Shown here: piece after piece, positions 8,185 through 14,600 of the stretch
Layout of the letters: every line of letters begins with the position of its first letter
Numbering within the stretch: the stretch's first letter is position 1
Source: Zoogloeaceae bacterium
Lineage (GTDB): Bacteria; Pseudomonadota; Gammaproteobacteria; Burkholderiales; Rhodocyclaceae
Assembly (NCBI GenBank): GCA_031278735.1
Contig: JAITJU010000192.1
Span: 1-17,178, forward strand
Direction of reading: 5' to 3'
DNA: 17,178 nucleotides
Translations under genes and position numbers: made by a program
Notes under the pieces: generated by a model
Databases searched by the model: none
What the model was told of the DNA's origin: nothing
What the model saw: only the letters and a program-made list of their open reading frames with translations

Positions 8185-8772
8185 ATGGCGCAACGACTTG
8201 CAAAAATCATAACCCGCACCGGCGACAAGGGGCAGACCGGTCTGGGCAACGGCGAGCGCGTCGCCAAGCGCGACCCGCGCATCCGCGCCATCGGCGAGGT
8301 CGACGAACTCAATTCCGCGCTCGGCCTGCTCCTGGCCGAACCCGACCTGCCCGCCGAGGCGCGCGCGACGCTCATCGACATCCAGCACCAGCTTTTCAAC
8401 CTGGGCGGCGAACTCTCTTTTCCCGACCTGCCCGCCGAGCGGCGTCTGATCCGCGCCGCCCACGTCGAAACGCTGGAAGCGCGCGCGGCGTTTTTCGACG
8501 CCGAACTGCCGCCATTGAAGGAATTCATTCTGCCCGGCGGCTGCCGCGCCGCCGCGCTTGCCCACCTTGCCCGCGCCGTTTGCCGCCGCGCCGAACGCAG
8601 TCTCGTCGCGCTCGCGGACAATGCGCCGCTTTCCGAGACGCCGATCCGCTACATCAATCGTCTCTCCGATTTCCTGTTCATTCTCGCCCGCTTCCTGAAC
8701 CGGGACGCGGGTGGGGAAGACGTGCTCTGGAAAAGCGAAAGGGCGGCGGGCGGCGGGCGAAAAAAGGAATAA
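8185..8772 (+). CDS. PduO-type cob(I)alamin adenosyltransferase
   Basis: Transfers the adenosyl group of ATP to cob(I)alamin (or cob(I)yrinic acid diamide) to make adenosylcobalamin. The 195-aa protein is a helical PduO/MMAB-type enzyme. It has the N-terminal ATP-binding TRTGDKGQTGLGNG (10-23), VDELNSALG, QLFNLGGEL, KEFILPGG, the helix CRRAERSLV and YINRLSDFLFILAR near the C-terminus. The frame extends upstream to 8083, but the ATG at 8185 gives the usual N-terminus (M-x-x-R-L-x-K-I-x-T-R-T-G-D). No clear SD precedes it. The Lys/Glu-rich 3' end doubles as an SD for the small ORF 3 bp downstream. No other cobalamin gene is nearby. Confidence 0.93.
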   Translation: MAQRLAKIITRTGDKGQTGLGNGERVAKRDPRIRAIGEVDELNSALGLLLAEPDLPAEARATLIDIQHQLFNLGGELSFPDLPAERRLIRAAHVETLEARAAFFDAELPPLKEFILPGGCRAAALAHLARAVCRRAERSLVALADNAPLSETPIRYINRLSDFLFILARFLNRDAGGEDVLWKSERAAGGGRKKE

Positions 8773-8775
8773 ACC

Positions 8776-8913
8776 ATGTCGTGCGCAAACCCGTTTTTGC
8801 GTCGCGGGCGTCGCTCGCCGGAACGCCCGCGCATCCCGATCAGCGTGCGCATTGCCGGGGATGCGCGCCCGCAACGGCCTGGCGGCGCCTGGCATGGCGC
8901 AGGGGCGGCGTGA
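8776..8913 (+). CDS. Candidate 45-aa small protein between the adenosyltransferase and the membrane protein
   Basis: The ATG at 8776 lies 3 bp after the adenosyltransferase stop and 7 nt after AAGGA, the best-spaced SD in this part of the window. The frame runs 45 codons to a TGA at 8911-8913 that overlaps the next ATG (TGATG). The peptide starts MSCANPFLRRGRRSPERP and is strongly basic, rich in Arg, Pro and Gly, with no membrane segment. I do not recognise it. Good SD and overlap with the next gene argue for translation, either as a real protein or as a coupling leader; the amino acid make-up is what random GC-rich DNA would also give. Confidence 0.35.
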   Translation: MSCANPFLRRGRRSPERPRIPISVRIAGDARPQRPGGAWHGAGAA

Positions 8914-9491
8914 TGGCGAACGGCTCGCGCTCCTCCGCCCGGTTGGCGCTGAAGTTCGTCGCCGCCGTCGTGGTCTGGCTGGCGTCGTCCTTCGTCGCGC
9001 TCAATTCGCCCGACGGACCCGGGATCCGGGATTCCATGCCGCTCGTCATTTTGCTCCTGCTCACGCCGATGGTTTCCTTCGGTTGCGTCATCCTCTGTCT
9101 TTTCGATCTTGGGGCGGCGCTGCGCGCGAGCAAAACGCGCCGCCGACGCCTTCTCGGCGTTGCGCTGGGCCTGCCCCAGTTTCTGTTCGGTCTCCTGTGT
9201 CTCGCGGTGGGGCTGGCGATCAGCCTCTGGGTTTTCTACCTCCTTTTCGTGGAACGCCTGCCCAAATACCTGGGCGGCATCCCGGCGCTGGGTCTTCTGC
9301 TGTTGCTGCTGGCCTTGTTGTTTACACCAACGGGAAAATTCCTGCTGTCCATTTGCTTCGATACCCTCCTCAGGCAGCCGCTGATGTATGTGAGGTTCGG
9401 ATACGCGCGCATGATCAGCGCGTTTCAACTGCGCCCGCCGGAGGAAACGCCATCCTTGGAAGCGGCAGACAAAGATGAGGCGCATCCATGA
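8913..9491 (+). CDS. Hypothetical polytopic membrane protein
   Basis: This is a 192-aa protein of unknown function. About four to five membrane segments are visible: residues 11-29, 42-65, 83-112 (long, possibly two), and 122-141. A basic cytoplasmic-looking loop (KTRRRR, about 74-79) and a hydrophilic, acidic C-terminus follow. The ATG at 8913 is chosen because it overlaps the stop of the 45-aa ORF (TGATG), has a G-rich stretch (AGGGGCGG) upstream, and puts the first hydrophobic segment near the N-terminus. The frame is open back to 8580, but that part overlaps the adenosyltransferase gene. It ends in an ATGA overlap with folP, so it is co-translated with it. No domain recognised. Confidence 0.75.
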   Translation: MANGSRSSARLALKFVAAVVVWLASSFVALNSPDGPGIRDSMPLVILLLLTPMVSFGCVILCLFDLGAALRASKTRRRRLLGVALGLPQFLFGLLCLAVGLAISLWVFYLLFVERLPKYLGGIPALGLLLLLLALLFTPTGKFLLSICFDTLLRQPLMYVRFGYARMISAFQLRPPEETPSLEAADKDEAHP

Positions 9492-10402
9492 ATCGTCCCG
9501 CCAGATTTCTCCGCTGCGGCCGCTTCCGTCTTTCCCTGGAACGCCCACTCATCATGGGCATTGTCAACATCACGCCCGATTCCTTCTCCGGCGACGGCGT
9601 CCTCACGGGCGGGCGGGATTGCGTGGCGGCCTCGCTCGAACGCGCCCGCGCGCAGCGGGAAGCGGGGGCGGACATTCTCGACCTGGGCGCGGAATCCACC
9701 CGTCCCGGTTCGGAACCCACCGCGCTGGAAGAAGAACTCGACCGCCTCATTCCCGCGCTCGAAGCCATGCGCGACTGGAATGTGCCGCTTTCCGTCGACA
9801 CCTGCAAGCCGGAAGTGATGCAGGCGGCGCTGGACGCGGGCGCGGACATGGTAAACGACATCAACGCCCTGCGAAGCCCCGGCGCGCTGGAAGCCGTAAT
9901 GAAAAGCGATTGCGGCCTCTGCCTCATGCACATGCAAGGCGAGCCGCGCAATATGCAGCAGAATCCGACGTATGACGACGTGGTGGGCGAAGTCCGCGAT
10001 TTTCTGGCCGAGCGCATCCGCGCCTGCCGGACGGCGGGCATCGCCGACGAGCGGCTGGCGCTCGATCCCGGCTTCGGCTTTGGCAAGAATCTGGAACACA
10101 ATCTCGAACTCTTCGCCCGCCTGCCGGAACTCTTTCTGGATGGCCTGCCGCTTCTGATAGGCGCCTGCCGCAAGCGCATGTTGGGGGAAATCACCGGCAG
10201 GCCGGTCGATGAGCGTCTGGCGGCAACCTTGGCGACCACGGTCATCGCCGCCGAAAAGGGGGCGAAAATCATCCGCGTCCATGATGTCGGCGTCACCCGC
10301 GATGCGCTGGCGGTCTGGACGGCGATCAAGAACGCCGAACGCGCCCGTCCGATGCGCGGCAGGCATCATGAGCGGACGGGGGGCGGGAAATTCCATAGAT
10401 GA
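9488..10402 (+). CDS. folP: Dihydropteroate synthase
   Basis: Condenses p-aminobenzoate with 6-hydroxymethyl-dihydropterin diphosphate in folate synthesis. It has the full set of motifs: MGIVNITPDSFSGDG (23-37), GAESTRPGSE (67-76), SVDTCKPEV (102-110), GADMVNDINAL (118-128), MHMQGEP (147-153), DPGFGFGK (193-200) and RVHDVG (263-268). The usual SRK loop reads ACRKR here (Cys227 in place of Ser). At 304 aa it is longer than the common 270-285; about 20 extra basic residues follow the normal end near residue 283. It is joined by ATGA overlaps to the membrane protein before it and the MFS gene after it. In many proteobacteria glmM follows directly; here it lies 6.7 kb away. Confidence 0.95.
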   Translation: MNRPARFLRCGRFRLSLERPLIMGIVNITPDSFSGDGVLTGGRDCVAASLERARAQREAGADILDLGAESTRPGSEPTALEEELDRLIPALEAMRDWNVPLSVDTCKPEVMQAALDAGADMVNDINALRSPGALEAVMKSDCGLCLMHMQGEPRNMQQNPTYDDVVGEVRDFLAERIRACRTAGIADERLALDPGFGFGKNLEHNLELFARLPELFLDGLPLLIGACRKRMLGEITGRPVDERLAATLATTVIAAEKGAKIIRVHDVGVTRDALAVWTAIKNAERARPMRGRHHERTGGGKFHR

Positions 10403-11556
10403 AAAAACCGATGCCCCTCCTCTACGCATGCGCCGTCCTGACGTTGTTTACGCTCTACGCGGCGCAGCCCATCCAGCCGCTCTTTCAGGAGCAGCTTGCC
10501 CTGAGCGATCTCCAGGCCGTGATCTTCACCACGGTCATCATGCTGCCGCTGGGCGCGGCGCCGATTCTCTACGGCTACATTCTGGAGCATTTCCCGCTGA
10601 AGCGGATGCTGCGCGCCTCGCTCTTCCTCCTTGGCGCGCTGGAAATCGGCTTCGCGTTCAGCGATTCCTATGCCGTGATGATCGGCATCCGCGCCGCGCA
10701 GGGGCTTTTGATCCCCGCGGCGCTGACTTCGCTCATCAGCTATGTTTCCGTTTCCGCCTCCGCCGCCGACATGCAAAGGGCGCTGGGCAATTATGTCGCG
10801 ATCACGATACTGGGCGGATTCCTGGGGCGTTTCCTTTCCGGCATTTCGGCGGAATTTTTCGGCTGGCGGCTGTTTTTCCTGCTGATTGGCGCGGGGCTTG
10901 TCGGGTTGTCCTTCTTCCTCACGAAAATCGGCGGCGAAGGCAAATCCGGTTTTGGCAAGCCGTCGGGAAGGGACATCGCGGACATTCTCCGCGTCCGTCA
11001 CAACGCGCTCATCTGCGCCGCCATCCTGTGCGTGTTCTTCGTTTTCCAGGGACTGCTCAATTTCCTGCCCTTCGAACTCAGGAACATCGACGCCAGCACG
11101 GGCGGCGGCAAGACGGGATTCATGTACGCGGGCTACATCATCGGCATTGTCACGGCGCTCAACGCGACCCGGATCATCCGCTTCTTCGGCGGCGAGCCGC
11201 GGGCGATGATTGCCGGTATGCTGATCTACCTCGTCGGCCTGCAAATATTCCATGTCCGCTCGTTTACCGTCATGTTCCTTTCCATGTTCGTCTTCTGCCT
11301 CGGCATGTTCATGACGCATTCGCTGGCGGCGGGCTACATCAACAAGCTGGCGGGCGAGCGCAAAAGCATCACCAACGGGTTGTATCTTTCCTTCTATTAC
11401 GCGGGCGGAACGCTCGGCACTTTCTTGCCCGGCATTTTTTATCGCCATGGGGGATGGCATGTGTTCGTGCTCGCCCTGACTTTCGTCCTGTTGCTGGCGC
11501 TTGGCTTTGTCGCGCTCTTGGCGCGAGATGGCGCGAGATGGCGACGAGCGCCTTGA
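10399..11556 (+). CDS. MFS transporter (YnfM-like), 12 membrane segments
   Basis: This 385-aa secondary transporter shows the two six-helix halves of the major facilitator superfamily. The first segment starts at about residue 6 and runs into the QPIQPLFQ loop. The A-motif region between helices 2 and 3 (YGYILEHFPLKRMLRAS) has the usual basic residues. Helix 4-5 contains RAAQGLLIPAAL and helix 5 GGFLGRFLSG (motif C-like, as in antiporters). A hydrophilic middle loop (about 178-195) divides the halves. The YnfM/arabinose-efflux-like group is the best guess; the substrate is unknown. The gene is joined to folP by an ATGA overlap and ends in a 10-bp tandem duplication that forms its last residues. 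It belongs to the DNA that separates folP from glmM. Confidence 0.88.
   Translation: MKKPMPLLYACAVLTLFTLYAAQPIQPLFQEQLALSDLQAVIFTTVIMLPLGAAPILYGYILEHFPLKRMLRASLFLLGALEIGFAFSDSYAVMIGIRAAQGLLIPAALTSLISYVSVSASAADMQRALGNYVAITILGGFLGRFLSGISAEFFGWRLFFLLIGAGLVGLSFFLTKIGGEGKSGFGKPSGRDIADILRVRHNALICAAILCVFFVFQGLLNFLPFELRNIDASTGGGKTGFMYAGYIIGIVTALNATRIIRFFGGEPRAMIAGMLIYLVGLQIFHVRSFTVMFLSMFVFCLGMFMTHSLAAGYINKLAGERKSITNGLYLSFYYAGGTLGTFLPGIFYRHGGWHVFVLALTFVLLLALGFVALLARDGARWRRAP
11520..11539 (+). repeat. Tandem 10-bp duplication at the 3' end of the MFS gene
   Basis: GGCGCGAGAT occurs twice head to tail, followed by a third partial copy (GGCG-ACGAG). It encodes part of the basic tail ending RDGARWRRAP. 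Since 10 is not a multiple of three, gain or loss of one copy would shift the frame of the last few codons only. Confidence 0.8.
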
Positions 11557-11581
11557 AGCCGGTTAAAATCGCGAAAATACT
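11553..11581 (+). promoter_or_regulatory. Candidate sigma70 promoter for the Type ISP gene
   Basis: TTGAAG (11553-11558), 17 bp, then AATACT (11576-11581); each hexamer matches consensus at 4 of 6 positions. It lies in the 72-bp AT-richer gap between the MFS and ISP genes, and would start transcription at about 11588, at the first base of a 14-codon ORF. Confidence 0.35.
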
Positions 11582-11587
11582 GTCGTC

Positions 11588-11632
11588 ATGAAGATTACGG
11601 GAAAAACAGGCATGGGAACATCCAAAAAATGA
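11588..11632 (+). CDS. Possible 14-aa leader peptide overlapping the ISP start
   Basis: ATG at 11588 opens a frame for MKITGKTGMGTSKK and stops in a TGA that overlaps the ISP ATG (ATGA at 11629). No SD precedes it, but if the candidate promoter is right the transcript would begin at or next to this ATG, giving a leaderless start. The ISP ATG itself has no SD at normal spacing (GGGA lies about 12 nt upstream), so coupling through this peptide is possible. Speculative. Confidence 0.18.
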   Translation: MKITGKTGMGTSKK

Positions 11633-14600
11633 GCGCATTCCGCAATCTGCTCGCAACCCTGCGAAGCAACGCCCAAAGCGAACGGGAAAAAGGCAATTAC
11701 TTCGAGCGCCTGGTCCGGGTCTATCTGACCCATGAACCATATTACGCCGATCTTTACGGCGGCAAGGTCTGGCTCTGGGAGGACTGGCGGCGGGAATGGC
11801 TGCGGCGCGGCAATGCCGATCCCGAAACGGATCACGGCATTGATCTGGTCGCGGAAACGGCGGATGGCGAACTGCACGCGATTCAGGCCAAATTCTATAG
11901 CGATGACGCCACGCTGACGATGGGGGACTTTTCCACCTTTATCGCCCTTTCCAGCCAAAAGCACTTTGCGCGCAGCCTGATCTTTCTGACAGCAACAAAA
12001 GCAACCTCTCATTTGCGTGAGGCGCTTACGGGACAAAAAACGCCCGTCACCCTGATTTCCAGCTTTGACCTGGAAGCGAGCAAAATCGACTGGGCAAGCT
12101 ATCTTCCATCGAACGAAACCGTCCGGCTCAGGAATATCAAGACGCCGCGCGATTATCAGGAAAAAGCGATCAACGACGCGCTGCGCGGTTTGCAATCCGC
12201 CGACCGGGGCAAGCTCATCATGGCCTGCGGCACGGGCAAGACCTTTACCGCCCTGCGGCTGGCGGAAAGACAGGCGGGACGAGGCGGCGCGGTGTTGTTT
12301 CTCGTCCCGTCCTTGAATCTCCTTTCTCAGACGCTGACCGAATGGACGCAGGAAGCGGCCATTCCCCTGCACAGTTACGCGGTTTGTTCTGACAGCGAAG
12401 TGGGAAAGAAGCGCGCAAGTGACGACGATTTCGAGTTGCTTATCCATGAACTGCAATACCCGGCGACCACCCGCCCCGAAATGCTGTCCCGCGCTTTTGC
12501 GTCACGTCATGACGGCGAGCATTTGAGCGTGATCTTTTCCACCTATCATTCCATTGATGTCCTCCATCGGGCGCAGCAAAATCACGGCCTGCCGGATTTC
12601 GACCTGATCGTCTGCGACGAGGCGCACCGCGCCACGGGCGCGACCTTTGACGGCCAGGACGAATCCGCCTTCGTCAAGGTGCATGACAACGCCGCCATCC
12701 GGGGCAAGAAGCGTATTTACATGACCGCCACCCCGCGCGTCTATGGCGAGAAAGCCAGAACAAAGGCGGATGAGGATGGGGGCGTCGTGCTGTATTCGAT
12801 GGATGACGAGGAAAATTTTGGCAAGACGCTGCACACGCTCACCTTTTCCGAAGCCGTGCACAAGGGCATCCTCTGCGATTACAAGGTGATCGTGCTCACG
12901 GTCAGCGAGGATCACATCAGCCGTAGCCTGCAAAAACTGCTGGCGGACGCGGCCAACAGCATCAATGTGAATGACGCCGCCAAGATCGTCGGCTGCTGGC
13001 GGGCGCTCTCGAAAATGGATTCGCAGGACGATCTGGTTGTGGATCCAAAACCCATGCGCCGCGCCGTTGCTTTTGCGCAGGTGATCGAACTGCAAAAGGG
13101 CGCGAGGACGCGCAAAATCAGCTCCAAACATATCGCCGCCCAGTTTCAGGCGGTCGTGGAGGAATACCGCCGCGAACTCATCGCCGAAGAACCGGAAAGC
13201 GTGGACGCGATCAGCCGTCTGCGCTGCGAAGCGCATCACGTCGACGGCGGCATGGGCGCGACGGAAAAGAACGAAAAGCTTGCCTGGCTGAAATCCGAGC
13301 CGCCGGAAGATACCTGCCGCATTCTTTCCAATGTCCGCTGCCTTTCCGAGGTCGTGGATGTCCCGGCGCTCGATGCCGTGCTCTTCCTCACCCCGAAAAA
13401 TTCCCAGGTGGATGTCGTGCAGTCGGTGGGGCGCGTCATGAGGAGGCCGCCCGGCGGCGGCAAGAAGCTGGGTTACGTCATCCTGCCCGTGGTGATTCCC
13501 TCCGGCGTCGCCCCGGAAGAAGCCCTGAACGACAACAAGACCTACCGCGTGGTGTGGGAAGTGTTGCAGGCGCTGCGCTCGCACGACGACCGTTTCGAGG
13601 CGATGATCAACCGGATGCGTTTCGACGGCCAGGACAAGAACCGCATGGAAGTCATCGCCGTCACGGATGGCCTCAAAAGGAAAACGAAGCCCGGTTCCGA
13701 CGACGAAAAGCGCCGGAAGAAACGCGACCAGGCGCGCAAAACGAACATGCTGGGCAACGACGCGCCAAAACCGAAGCCGGAGCCGGAACCGGAACAAATC
13801 GCCTTCGAGTTTGGCGAGATCGAGCGGGCGATTCTGGCGAAGGTCGTGCAAAAATGCGGCAGCCGCCTGTATTGGGAACAATGGGCCAGCGACATTGCCC
13901 GGATTGCCGCAACGCATATCACCCGTCTGCAAACGATTCTGGATGATCCGCGCAACGTGGCGGAACAGGCGGCCTTCGACGCCTTCCTCGCCGGATTGCG
14001 CGCGGACATCAACGAAAGCGTCACGCGCGGGGAAGCGGTAGAAATGCTGGCGCAGCATCTCATCACGCGCCCGGTTTTCGAGGCGCTGTTCGAGGGCTAC
14101 AACTTCATCCAGATGAACCCAATCTCCAGGGCAATGCAGGGCGTGCTCGCGGTGCTGGAACGTCACCATCTGGAAAAGGAAGCCGAGACGCTCACGCGCA
14201 TGTACGAGAGCGTGCAACGCCGCGCGCAAGACACCAAAACCGTGGCGGGCAAACAAAGGCTGGTGGTCGAACTCTACGACAAATTTTTCAGGAACGCCTT
14301 CCCGAAAATGGCGAAACGGCTGGGCATCGCCTACACGCCGGTCGAAGTGGTCGACTTCATCCTGCATTCCATCAATGACGCGCTGCAAAGCGAATTCGGG
14401 CAGACGCTGGGCAGCCGCAACGTCCATATCATCGACCCCTTCGCTGGCACCGGCACTTTCATCACCCGCCTGCTGCAAAGCGGGCTGATTGCGCCGGAGG
14501 AACTGCCCTGGAAATACCAGAACGCAATCCACGCCAATGAAATCATGCTCCTGGCGTATTACATCGCCGCCATCAATATCGAGGCCGTCTATCACAGCAT

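Noticed and set aside
10366..11460. 364-codon minus-strand frame opposite the MFS gene
   Set aside because: Highly charged shadow translation; the plus strand gives a clear 12-segment transporter.
12502..14595. 697-codon open frame on the minus strand within the ISP gene
   Set aside because: It mirrors the helicase/methyltransferase coding strand, has no recognisable motif, and is explained by high GC at codon position 3. The plus-strand protein has complete motifs over the same span.
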